From: Planctomicrobium piriforme
Lineage (GTDB): Bacteria > Planctomycetota > Planctomycetia > Pirellulales > UBA1268
Assembly (NCBI GenBank): GCA_945869735.1
Contig: CAMBPQ010000030.1
Span: forward strand, 1 to 34,001
Direction: 5' to 3'
Length of the DNA stretch: 34,001 bases
The stretch's first letter is position 1; every line of letters starts with the position of its first letter. The notes under the pieces were generated by a model. It ran no database searches. It saw nothing but the letters and a program-made list of their open reading frames with translations, and was not told the DNA's origin. Positions 25,320 to 33,233 of this stretch are shown here, in pieces. Position numbers and translations under genes: made by a program.

Positions 25320-27797
25320 ATGGCTCACCTTCGCAGCACCCGGGTTCGGGCGGTCATTTCTTGGGGATTCGCGGCTGTCTTCGTGGCCTCGGCGTGCGTT
25401 CTCGATCTGGCTGGCGGCCGCGGACTTGCCGCCGAAGAAGCTGACAACCCTCTGGCCGCGGTCGCGGCGGCCCTTGGCGACCCGGTGGCGGTGACCGCTG
25501 TGATCCAGCCCGGCGACGCGGGCAAGCCCGACATCCTGGCGGTCACCGCGAAGCTCGAGGACGGCTGGCACCTCTATGCGATCTCGCAGAAGCCAGGCGG
25601 TCCGATCGCTACGAAGATCAAGGTGGATGCCGCATCGCCGCGGCAGGTGTCGGGGGCGTTTGCCCCCGATTCTGCTCCCCAGACGCGAACGGTCGACGAT
25701 GTGCCCGCTTGGAAGGGGCTCGTGATCGAGGAGCACTCCGGCACGGTCACGTGGCGGGCACCGCTCCAGGTGGGAGCGGGAGAAATACGGGGCGCCGTGA
25801 GCCTGCAACTCTGCCAGGACACCACCTGCCTGCCGCCGCAATCGATCCCGTTCACCGCTCCGGCCGTGGGGCCGCCGGCACCGGCGGCGACGCGTGCCGG
25901 TGGTGCTCCCAAGGTCATCGAGTATGAGCCGCAGCGGTCTCACGCCCGGGTACGGGCCGCCTTTCGCAGGCCGTCCGCCGCCGGATCGACGGCCTGGCCG
26001 TTGGTCGTCGAGCTTGTGCCGATGGAGGGCTGGCATTTCTACAAGCCGGCGGACTCCGCGGAGAGCAAGGTCGGGCAGGGGAAGCCCACGATCGTCTCGG
26101 CCGCGGCGGGCGAGGGTGCCACCATCGAAAAGGTGACGGTCACCAAGGTCACTCCCACGATCCATGCGGAGTTGGCCGAGTCTGGAGCGGTTGACGGTCC
26201 GGTGGTGCTCGAACTCCTCGTCAACGCGCCACCCGGTGTCGGCGGCCCGCGTACGGTGGACGCGGTCGTTGGGTTTCAGACCTGCAGCGACCAGACCTGC
26301 GACGCACCCACGGCGGTGAGGCTGAAGATCACGGCGCCGACCGACGGGCCGGCCTCGGGGGCCATCGCGTTTTTGGATGCCCGCTATGCCGAGGCGGCCA
26401 AGGCGGCTCTTCAGCTGGCTGCAGGCGACGACCCGCGCGCCGCGACCACCACGGCCGCGATCCCTGCTCTTTCAGCCGCGTCCGCCGCGGCCAGCATCCC
26501 CGACACAACTGCGGCTCCTTCCGCCGTGCCGCTCGCCCTGCCGCTCGCCCTCCTGATGGGTCTGGCCGGCGGGCTGCTGCTCAACCTGATGCCGTGCGTG
26601 CTGCCGGTGCTCGGGCTCAAGCTGATGTCGTTCGCGCAGCAGTCGGGCCGCGACCGCCGCGACGTGTTTCAGATGAACCTCTGGTATTGCGCGGGTGTGT
26701 TTGCCGTGTTCTTTGCGCTGGCCACGGCGAGCGTGGCGGCCAATATCGGTCTCGGCAAGGCAAACCTCGCCTGGGGCGAACAGTTCACCTCTGCCGGCTT
26801 CAATATCGCCATGATCGGCATCGTGTTCGCCTTCGCGCTGTCGTTTCTCGGGATCTGGGAACTGCCGATTCCGGGCTTCATCGGTGAGAAAGCGGGCCAC
26901 GTGCAATCGCAGGAGGGGCCCGCGGGTGCGTTCCTCAAAGGCGTCTTGAGCACCGTGCTGGCCACGCCCTGCAGCGGCCCCTTTCTCGGACCGGTGTTCG
27001 GCTTCACGCTCTCGCAGTCGACGGCCGTGACCTACGCCGTCTTTGGTGCCATCGCGACGGGAATGTGCCTGCCGTACGTCCTCGTCGGCCTCGTGCCCGG
27101 ACTGGTGAAGTTCCTTCCGAAGCCCGGTGCCTGGATGGCCACGTTCAAGGAGGTGCTGGGGTTTGTCATGCTCGGCACGGTTGTCTATCTCTTCACCTTT
27201 CTCCACCACGACTGGTTCGTGCCCACGTTGGCGCTCTTGATCGGTATCTGGGCGGCCTGCTGGTGGGTCGGCCGCGAGCAGGAGACGACCGGCGTGGTCG
27301 GCTTCGGCCGCTGGGTGCAGGCCGCGTCGGCGGCAGCGCTGATCGGTTGGGGCGCCTTCATGCTGCTCGGCCCCGGGGAATCGGTGATCGAGTGGCAGCA
27401 GCCCTTCTCTCGTGACCGGATCACCGAACTCCGCAAGAGCGGCGCCACGGTGATGGTCGACTTCTCCGCCGACTGGTGCCCGACCTGCAAGTTCAACCTC
27501 GCTTATGCGATCGAGACCGATAAGGTGCGGGCCACGCTCGAAAAAAACCGTGTGGTTCCTGTGCTTGCCGACTGGACCGACGGCTCTCCCGAGATCAAGG
27601 CAGCGCTCGAGGGTCTGCAGAGCCGCTCCATTCCGGTGCTGGCGATCTATCCTGCGGCGCAGCCCGGCGAGAAGCCTTTGGAGCCGATTGTGCTTCGCGA
27701 CCTGATCACGGAGTCACAGGTGCTCGAGGCCCTCGAGAAGGCGGGGCCCTCGCTCTTGGAAGCCGACGCAGTTCGCTCCGCATCGACCGGGCGGTAG
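25320..27797 (+). CDS. dsbD: DsbD-type thiol:disulfide interchange protein with two N-terminal DsbD-alpha-like domains
   Basis: An 825-residue envelope protein that would carry electrons from cytoplasmic thioredoxin to periplasmic acceptors. Signal segment at about 10-38. Two tandem DsbD-alpha-like domains follow, each with a cysteine pair: C165/C170 in LCQDTTCLPP and C322/C327 in TCSDQTCDAP. The membrane domain (about 405-690) has the redox cysteines in NLMPCVLPVLG (C426) and ATPCSGPFLGP (C551), spaced as in E. coli DsbD. The C-terminal thioredoxin-like domain has DWCPTCK (C720/C723). Usual DsbD has about 570 residues and one alpha domain, so the duplication explains the greater length. No strong Shine-Dalgarno sequence precedes the ATG. 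Confidence 0.9.
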   Translation: MAHLRSTRVRAVISWGFAAVFVASACVLDLAGGRGLAAEEADNPLAAVAAALGDPVAVTAVIQPGDAGKPDILAVTAKLEDGWHLYAISQKPGGPIATKIKVDAASPRQVSGAFAPDSAPQTRTVDDVPAWKGLVIEEHSGTVTWRAPLQVGAGEIRGAVSLQLCQDTTCLPPQSIPFTAPAVGPPAPAATRAGGAPKVIEYEPQRSHARVRAAFRRPSAAGSTAWPLVVELVPMEGWHFYKPADSAESKVGQGKPTIVSAAAGEGATIEKVTVTKVTPTIHAELAESGAVDGPVVLELLVNAPPGVGGPRTVDAVVGFQTCSDQTCDAPTAVRLKITAPTDGPASGAIAFLDARYAEAAKAALQLAAGDDPRAATTTAAIPALSAASAAASIPDTTAAPSAVPLALPLALLMGLAGGLLLNLMPCVLPVLGLKLMSFAQQSGRDRRDVFQMNLWYCAGVFAVFFALATASVAANIGLGKANLAWGEQFTSAGFNIAMIGIVFAFALSFLGIWELPIPGFIGEKAGHVQSQEGPAGAFLKGVLSTVLATPCSGPFLGPVFGFTLSQSTAVTYAVFGAIATGMCLPYVLVGLVPGLVKFLPKPGAWMATFKEVLGFVMLGTVVYLFTFLHHDWFVPTLALLIGIWAACWWVGREQETTGVVGFGRWVQAASAAALIGWGAFMLLGPGESVIEWQQPFSRDRITELRKSGATVMVDFSADWCPTCKFNLAYAIETDKVRATLEKNRVVPVLADWTDGSPEIKAALEGLQSRSIPVLAIYPAAQPGEKPLEPIVLRDLITESQVLEALEKAGPSLLEADAVRSASTGR

Positions 27798-28140
27798 GCG
27801 GATTAGCGCAGTGGAGTAGTGGCGTAGGTCGGGGCAGACCCTCGCCGTCTCCCGATCGTGAGGAGCCGGGGGTGACACGCGCAGAAGTCGGGGAATCTTT
27901 GCGACTCACGAGCAGTGCCCAGTCGGCCAGCAGAGCATCCTGTAGCAAAATCCCCCGGCGCCGAGCATGCCACCGCCGGCGAACCAATCCGGCACCGTCT
28001 CGATGCGACCCGTATTCCCCGCGCTCGCGCTTGGGGCTTCCTGACCGGAGACAGCGGGCACGGGCCACCCAACGTCGGTTCGAAGCCACGCGTATTCCCC
28101 GCGGTCGCGCTTGGGGCTTCCTGACGGGAGGCCTCGACTA
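27795..28140 (-). repeat. Mosaic repeat copy R4 between convergent genes
   Basis: Fills the gap between the dsbD-like and purM stops. On the minus strand it carries a GAAGCCCCAA core at 28120 and again at 28040 (80 bp apart), then the 190-bp module ending near 27847, nearly collinear with R2 and R5. Its hairpin is CCGGCG (27955-27960) with CGCCGG (27974-27979). The left edge reads TAGGCGGATTAG, similar to the R3 tip TAGAGCGGATTCG, and its TAG is the dsbD-like stop codon; the right edge abuts the purM TAG. No gene is supported in 27798-28137. Confidence 0.8.
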
Positions 28141-29208
28141 CCGGAGGACGACGCGGGCCTCAGCGGCGGTCGCCGCGGCCACGGTGCCGATCCGGAAGTT
28201 GTCGTGGCCGAGGTCGGCGAGCTGTTTCTGGATGCTCTCGGCGAAATGGGGCGACACGACCAGCACCATGCCGATGCCCATATTGAAGACCCGCTCCATC
28301 TCGTCGGCCGCGATGGTGCCGAGGCCCTGCACCCACGGAAACACGGCAGGTACCGTCCATGATCCCCGCTCGAGGACGACCTGCACGGAGTCGGGCACGA
28401 TGCGGCCGAGGTTTTCAACGAGCCCGCCGCCGGTGATGTGCGCGATCCCGTGCACCACCTGCTTCACTCGGTAGTGACCGAGGACCGTCTTCACCGGCTT
28501 GGCGTAGAGCCGCGTGGGCGTGAGCAGCAGGTCGCCCACCGTGCGGTCGCCGATCGCAGGCACGCGGTCGGCGGCGGCGAGGCCGCCCATCTCGAAGACC
28601 GCCTTTCGCACGAGGCTGTAGCCATTGGAATGAAAGCCACTCGACGCCATGCCAATCGCCACGTCGCCAGGCTGAATCTGCCGGCCGTCCACGAGCCGCT
28701 TCCGCTCCACGACGCCCACGCAGAAGCCCGCGAGGTCGTACTCGCCGGGGTGATACATGTCGGGTAGGATCGCGGTCTCGCCACCGACGAGGGCGCATCC
28801 GCTTTCCACGCAGGCGTCAGCGATGCCGCGGACAATCTGCTCGAGGAGGGCGGGATCGTCCTTCGCCATCGCCACATAGTCGAGAAAAAACAGCGGCTCG
28901 GCGCCGGTGCACAGCGCGTCGTTGACGCTCATCGCCACGAGATCGATTCCGACCGTGTGGTGGACGCCCGTCTCGATGGCAACTTTGAGTTTCGTGCCCA
29001 CGCCGTCGGTGCAGCTGACGAGCAGCGGATCCTCGTAGCCGCGGGCGAAGAGTCCCTTGAAGTCGAGGGCGAAGAGGGCCGCGAACCCGCCCTCCTGGCT
29101 CATCACCCGCGGGCACTGCGTCCGCCGCATGTGCGCGGGGAGACGCGCCATCCCCTCGCGGTAGAGTTCGAGGTTCACGCCGGCACTGGAATACGTCGCA
29201 CCGCTCAC
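28138..29208 (-). CDS. purM: Phosphoribosylformylglycinamidine cyclo-ligase (AIR synthetase)
   Basis: Converts FGAM to AIR in de novo purine synthesis with ATP. 356 residues, close to the family's usual 345. Landmarks are TYSSAGVNLELYREG at the N terminus, LVSCTDGVGTKLKVA, HHTVGIDLVAMSVNDALCTG, FFLDYVA, ALVGGETAILPDMY, GMASSGFHSNGYSLVRK, HITGGGLVENLGRI and the C-terminal FNMGIGMVLVV. The GTG at 29208 has GGAG about 11 nt upstream; the open frame continues to 29361 but without family sequence. Divergent from glgX with a 109-bp gap. The stop abuts repeat R4. Confidence 0.95.
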   Translation of the reverse strand: MSGATYSSAGVNLELYREGMARLPAHMRRTQCPRVMSQEGGFAALFALDFKGLFARGYEDPLLVSCTDGVGTKLKVAIETGVHHTVGIDLVAMSVNDALCTGAEPLFFLDYVAMAKDDPALLEQIVRGIADACVESGCALVGGETAILPDMYHPGEYDLAGFCVGVVERKRLVDGRQIQPGDVAIGMASSGFHSNGYSLVRKAVFEMGGLAAADRVPAIGDRTVGDLLLTPTRLYAKPVKTVLGHYRVKQVVHGIAHITGGGLVENLGRIVPDSVQVVLERGSWTVPAVFPWVQGLGTIAADEMERVFNMGIGMVLVVSPHFAESIQKQLADLGHDNFRIGTVAAATAAEARVVLR

Positions 29209-29244
29209 GCCGGTATCATCTCCGCCCGCACGGGTGCCGCAAGC

Positions 29245-29301
29245 CCCCGACACGCCCCCCGCGGCGCCGTGGCGATCGCCGATACGGCAACCGTGTCGGG
29301 G
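29245..29301. promoter_or_regulatory. 9-bp inverted repeat in the purM/glgX divergent region
   Basis: CCCCGACAC at 29245-29253 and GTGTCGGGG at 29293-29301 are perfect inverted copies separated by 39 nt. Inside lies a second near-symmetry, GATACGG-CAA-CCGTGTC (29281-29297). The right arm ends 16 nt before the glgX ATG, so it could be a two-site operator or a leader structure. Function is inferred from position only. Confidence 0.35.
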
Positions 29302-29317
29302 TGGTATCATTCTTGCC

Positions 29318-31519
29318 ATGTCGCCGCGGAAGCCGATCGCGTCCAGACGCACCCACGCCAAGAAACTGCTGCCGCCCCTGCAGTTCAGCCAGCCGCTGCC
29401 CTACGGCGCCGTGCTGCACGACAAGGGGGTGCAGTTCGTGGTGTACAGCCGCTCGGCGACGGCCATGCGTGTGCTCCTCTACGCGGGTGTCGACGCCGCC
29501 GAGCCCGACGAGGTGATCGAACTGGACCCGACCAGCGATCGCTGGGGAGACATTTGGAGCATCTATGTGCCGGGCGTGAAGCCTGGTCAGCTCTACCATT
29601 TCCAGGCCGACGGCCCGTTCGATCCGGAGCACGGCCAGCGGTTTGACGGCTCCGCCCGGCTCCTCGATCCCTATGCTCGGGCGCTCGCTGGTGAGTTTTC
29701 GATCGGGCCTGACGGTCTGCTGCGGCCCCCGAAATGCGTCGTCGTCGATGATGCCTTCGACTGGCAGGGCGACCGTCACCTCCGCCGCGGCCTCGCCGAC
29801 ACCGTGATCTACGAGATGCATGTCCGGGGCTTCACCAACAGCCCTACGAGCGGCGTTGCCCATCCCGGCACCTATCTCGGGGTCATCGAAAAGATTCCCT
29901 ACCTCCAATCGCTGGGTGTGACCGCCGTCGAGCTGATGCCCATTCACGACTTCGCGGCCGCGCTGCCGGGGGCCGACGGCACGGTTCGCGGCAACTACTG
30001 GGGCTACGATCCGATCGCCTTTTTCGCGCCCCATCGGGGTTACGCGTCCGGCACCGAGCCAGGCTGCCAGGTTCGGGAGTTCAAGGAGATGGTGCGGGCG
30101 CTGCACGCCGCCGGGATCGAGGTGATTCTCGACGTGGTCTTCAACCACACCGCTGAGGGCAACCACCTCGGCCCCACGCTCTCCTTCAAGGGGTTGGAAA
30201 ACCGCGTCTACTACATGCTCGGCGACGGTGGCTCGACCTACAAGAACTACACCGGCTGCGGCAACACGATCAACGGTAACCATCCGATCGTTCGCGAGCT
30301 GATCTTTCTCTGTCTGCGGCACTGGGTGCACAACTACCACGTCGACGGCTTCCGGTTTGATCTTGCGAGCGTGCTCAGCCGCGACCGCAACGGCGACATT
30401 CTTCCCAACCCGCCGATCGTCGAGCTCATCACGGAAGACCCGATGCTCGCCGACACCAAGATCATCGCCGAGGCCTGGGACGCGGCCGGCGCCTATCAGG
30501 TGGGCTCCTTCGCCGAGATGCGCTGGGCCGAGTGGAACGGCCGCTACCGTGACGACGTGCGGAGGTTCTGGCGGGGAGATTTCGCGCAGACGGGCCACCT
30601 CGCCACGCGGCTGGCCGGGTCGAGCGACCTGTACGGTAACGACGGCCGCCAGCCCTGCCACAGCATCAACTTCTTCACCTCACACGATGGTTTCACGCTC
30701 GCTGATCTCGTGAGTTACCGCGAGAAACACAACGAGGCCAATGGAGAGGGCAATCGCGACGGCGACAACAACAACTTCTCGGAAAACTATGGCGTCGAGG
30801 GGCCGACACGACGGCCTGAGGTGAATGAGCTGCGGTCGCGGCAGATCCGTAACATGCTCGCCACGCTGCTCGTGAGTCAGGGTGTGCCGATGATGCTCTC
30901 TGGCGACGAGTGCCGCCGCACGCAGGGGGGCAACAACAACGCGTGGTGCCAGGACAACGCGGTCTCGTGGTTCGACTGGAGCCTCGTGGAAACAAACGCC
31001 GATATCGGCAGATTCGCTCGGGAGTTGATCCGATTTCGGCGTGGCAACCCCACGCTCCGCCGGCGCTCGTTTCTGGAGGGGGGCTCGAGCGCAGCGGGCG
31101 TCCTTCCCGACGTGGAATGGTTCTCGCCCGATGGCGTCCACATTGACTGGTACACAGCCGACGGTGGGCTGACCTGTTTCTTCGCCGCGCCGTCGCCGGA
31201 GAAACTGCGACAGGGCCCAGACCCCGCTGCGGGGGGCATCGAGGGCGTGCCGCGTCACGTGCTGATCTTCGCCCATGCGGGCGGCGGTCCGCGGACGTTT
31301 GCGATGCCCCAGCCGAAGGCGGTGCGAACGCTGCCGTGGCGGCTGTTCGTGCACACGAGTCAGTCTCCGCCCAACGATATTTTTGCCGATGGCCGCGGGC
31401 CGGTGATCAACGTAGAGAAGCCTCTCCTGCTGCCAGAGCGATCGCTCGTCGTCATGGTGGCAGATACAGAACTGTCGCCGCGCAAGGCCGCTCGTGGAGT
31501 GGGTAGCCGTCCGGAGTGA
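29318..31519 (+). CDS. glgX: Glycogen debranching enzyme GlgX (isoamylase type)
   Basis: Hydrolyses alpha-1,6 branches of glycogen. 733 residues: an N-terminal carbohydrate-binding (CBM48) domain (about 20-120; PLPYGAVLHDKGVQFVVYSR, LYHFQADGPFDPEHG) followed by a GH13 catalytic barrel. The four GH13 regions are DVVFNHTAEG, HVDGFRFDLAS with nucleophile D348, IIAEAWDAAG with acid/base E385, and FFTSHDGFTL with D457. Isoamylase-type NYWGYDPIAFFAPHRGY and SGDECRRTQGGNNNAWCQD are also present, the latter typical of GlgX. The ATG at 29318 was chosen because MSPRK... leads directly into the domain; the Shine-Dalgarno sequence is weak. It is not accompanied by other glycogen genes here. Confidence 0.95.
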   Translation: MSPRKPIASRRTHAKKLLPPLQFSQPLPYGAVLHDKGVQFVVYSRSATAMRVLLYAGVDAAEPDEVIELDPTSDRWGDIWSIYVPGVKPGQLYHFQADGPFDPEHGQRFDGSARLLDPYARALAGEFSIGPDGLLRPPKCVVVDDAFDWQGDRHLRRGLADTVIYEMHVRGFTNSPTSGVAHPGTYLGVIEKIPYLQSLGVTAVELMPIHDFAAALPGADGTVRGNYWGYDPIAFFAPHRGYASGTEPGCQVREFKEMVRALHAAGIEVILDVVFNHTAEGNHLGPTLSFKGLENRVYYMLGDGGSTYKNYTGCGNTINGNHPIVRELIFLCLRHWVHNYHVDGFRFDLASVLSRDRNGDILPNPPIVELITEDPMLADTKIIAEAWDAAGAYQVGSFAEMRWAEWNGRYRDDVRRFWRGDFAQTGHLATRLAGSSDLYGNDGRQPCHSINFFTSHDGFTLADLVSYREKHNEANGEGNRDGDNNNFSENYGVEGPTRRPEVNELRSRQIRNMLATLLVSQGVPMMLSGDECRRTQGGNNNAWCQDNAVSWFDWSLVETNADIGRFARELIRFRRGNPTLRRRSFLEGGSSAAGVLPDVEWFSPDGVHIDWYTADGGLTCFFAAPSPEKLRQGPDPAAGGIEGVPRHVLIFAHAGGGPRTFAMPQPKAVRTLPWRLFVHTSQSPPNDIFADGRGPVINVEKPLLLPERSLVVMVADTELSPRKAARGVGSRPE

Positions 31520-31540
31520 TGGACAGGCCACGGCGCAGCC

Positions 31541-31907
31541 GAGACCGAGTTTGGTGTCATGAAGCGGCTCAGGCGCTCCTCGAGCGTTCGCCGACCCCCT
31601 TGCCTCCCGTCAGGAAGCCCCAAGCGCGAGCGCGGGGAATGCGGACGGCATTGAGACGGGTTCCGGATCGGTTCGCCGGCGGTGGCATGCTCACCGCCGG
31701 GGGATTTTGCTACGGGATACTCACGTGGCCGATGTGACGTCGCTCGTGAGTCGCAAAGATTCCCCGGCGTCTGCGCGTGCCACCCCCGGCTCCTCACGAT
31801 CGGGAGCGTATGCCGCCCGACAGGAAGCCCCAAGCGCGAGCGCGGGGAATGCGGGTAGCAATCCCGCCCCGCTCCACCAAAGGCAAATGCGTTCGAGCCC
31901 TCTTAGG
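31541..31907 (+). repeat. Mosaic repeat copy R5, most complete composite
   Basis: Most of the 491-bp gap 31520-32010 is repeat. In order: a weak left end (GAGACCGAGTTTGGTGTCAT), the 24-bp block at 31575-31598 shared with R3 and R6, core GAAGCCCCAA at 31614, the 190-bp module, a second core at 31824, and a right inverted end whose reverse complement begins CTAAGAG and continues CGCATTTGCCTTTGGTGGAG. The module's hairpin is perfect here: CCGGCGGTG (31676-31684), 7-nt loop, CACCGCCGG (31692-31700), then GGGGATTTTG. 31908-32010 holds the leader of the lipoprotein gene, with GGAG 8 nt before its ATG. Confidence 0.85.
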
Positions 31908-32010
31908 CCCCGTAGACATCCCACCGGGCACCGCGGATAATCTTTTTCTCTCCGGAGCTGACGCCGGGCTTGTTCAAGACGTTTTACCACCGCCGATTTG
32001 GAGCCTCCCC

Positions 32011-32514
32011 ATGATTGCGTGTGGCACGCCCATAAAAATCCTGTTGCTTTCGGTAGCCTGCTACCTCGGCGGCGCCGCGGGGTGTGCCCCCGCGACCACC
32101 AAGGCCCCAGCGGCCAAGCCGGCCACGGTGAGCCACGACCACGGACATGATCACGATAATGACGAGCCCGAGTCGTTTGCCGTGGGCATCGAGAAGCTCG
32201 AATCGCTGGCGGAAGATCTCACCAAAAAACTCGCCGACAATGCCGGCGAAGCGGCTGACGACGCGGTCCACGACCTGGGCCATCTCCTTGAGGAGGTCCG
32301 TGAGTTCGCCACGAAGGAAAACTTCGAAGGCGACGTGGCCGCAGCCGTCAGCAGCGCCCTCGACGAACTCGAGGAGTGCTTTGGCAAGGTCGACGAGGCG
32401 TTTCATTCCGGTGATGAAAAAGCCGATCCGGCGAAAGTGCTAGGGACGGTCAAGGAGCGAATCGAGGCGGCATTCACGTCGCTGAAGGCGAAAGTTTCCG
32501 GGGAGAAGAAGTGA
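32011..32514 (+). CDS. Small predicted lipoprotein with His/Asp-rich motif
   Basis: A 167-residue protein. The leader IKILLLSVACYLGGAAGC ends in a lipobox-like A-A-G-C, which would put the lipidated cysteine at residue 25. A short Ala/Pro/Lys linker leads to SHDHGHDHDNDE (residues 41-52), a likely divalent-metal-binding stretch. The rest (about 55-167) is acidic and helical, probably coiled coil, with a single cysteine in LDELEECFGKVDEAF. I do not recognise a family. The ATG has GGAG 8 nt upstream. The next gene starts within its stop codon (TGATG), so the two are translationally coupled. Metal handling in the envelope is an inference from composition. Confidence 0.75.
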   Translation: MIACGTPIKILLLSVACYLGGAAGCAPATTKAPAAKPATVSHDHGHDHDNDEPESFAVGIEKLESLAEDLTKKLADNAGEAADDAVHDLGHLLEEVREFATKENFEGDVAAAVSSALDELEECFGKVDEAFHSGDEKADPAKVLGTVKERIEAAFTSLKAKVSGEKK

Positions 32515-33047
32515 TGATCAGCTGCTTGCGACGCAGGTTTAGAGGGATAATGGCGGTGATGGCGCTGTGCTCGTTGACGGGCGTGGAGGCACGCGCCGAG
32601 GTCGATGTGAACGCCGTCCGTGGCTCGCTCCTGCTCGCCGAGGAGCCCGCCGGTGCGGTCACGCTTGCGGCAGCGAAGGCAAAGCTCACGCCCGCGCCGC
32701 AGCCCATCCTGGTGGCCGGTAGGATCGGGGGCCGGGGCACGGAACCCTTTGGCAGGAACGAAGCGACGTTCTCCATGCTCGAGATCCCCACCGACGACCA
32801 CGCGAAGAAGCCCGGCCACAAGCCGGACGATTGCCCGTTTTGCAAGAAGCGCAACGCCAACTCGCCGATCGCGGCCGTGACGTTCGTGGGTGCCGACGGC
32901 AAGGTGATTCCGCTGGACGCGCAGAAGCTCCTCGGGCTCACCGAAGGCCAGGACGTCGTCGTCCGCGGCACCGGTTTTTTTGACCCAAAGCTCGGTATCC
33001 CTGTGATCCAAATCACCGGCGACGGCCTCTTCCTCCGCAAGCCCTAA
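32514..33047 (+). CDS. Secreted CxxC protein, possible OB-fold, unknown function
   Basis: A 177-residue exported protein with a signal peptide (RRRFRGIMAVMALCSLTGVEARA, residues about 6-28; here split across an n-region and an h-region). The mature part has two recognisable segments: PILVAGRIGGRG...ATFSMLEIP and, near the end, GLTEGQDVVVRGTGFFDP followed by VIQITGDGLFLRKP. This beta-rich pattern resembles a small OB-like barrel. A C-x-x-C motif lies in DDCPFCKKR (C107/C110), close to His-containing DDHAKKPGHKPDD, so a metal or redox site is plausible. No named family is claimed. Start ATG overlaps the lipoprotein stop. Its TAA is the tip of repeat R6. Confidence 0.7.
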   Translation: MISCLRRRFRGIMAVMALCSLTGVEARAEVDVNAVRGSLLLAEEPAGAVTLAAAKAKLTPAPQPILVAGRIGGRGTEPFGRNEATFSMLEIPTDDHAKKPGHKPDDCPFCKKRNANSPIAAVTFVGADGKVIPLDAQKLLGLTEGQDVVVRGTGFFDPKLGIPVIQITGDGLFLRKP

Positions 33048-33175
33048 GAGATCGCGCATTCGACTCTGGTGCATCGCCGGCTCGGGGGCGGCAAAAGTCT
33101 CGTCGCCGGGGTGATGATACGCCCAAGGCTCCTCGAGCGTTCGCCGACCCCCTCGCCTCCCTCACCCGGTGCACC
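33044..33175 (+). repeat. Mosaic repeat copy R6 starting at a stop codon
   Basis: Begins CTAAGAG at 33044, the same tip as the right end of R5, then CGCATTCGACTCTGGTG. It contains the 23-bp block at 33084-33106 and the 24-bp block at 33128-33151, both identical to those in R3. The far end (TTGGTGCACCGGG, minus strand, near 33155-33175) is a shortened inverted end. It has no core or 190-bp module. The TAA of the preceding gene is positions 33045-33047, inside the tip. The gap 33048-33233 holds nothing else except GGAG about 6 nt before the next ATG. Confidence 0.75.
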
Positions 33176-33233
33176 AACCCGTCGCTCCATCCATCCCGGA
33201 CGCGATCTCAATGAGCCCCGTTCTGGAGAGACG

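Noticed and set aside
27840-28130. Possible CRISPR-like array from repeated GAAGCCCCAA cores
   Set aside because: Spacing is irregular (80 to 211 bp), intervening sequence is itself repeated, and no cas genes are present.
33069-33233. N-terminal extension of the DUF1802 frame
   Set aside because: It translates repeat R6; the ATG at 33234 has a Shine-Dalgarno sequence and begins just before the conserved domain.
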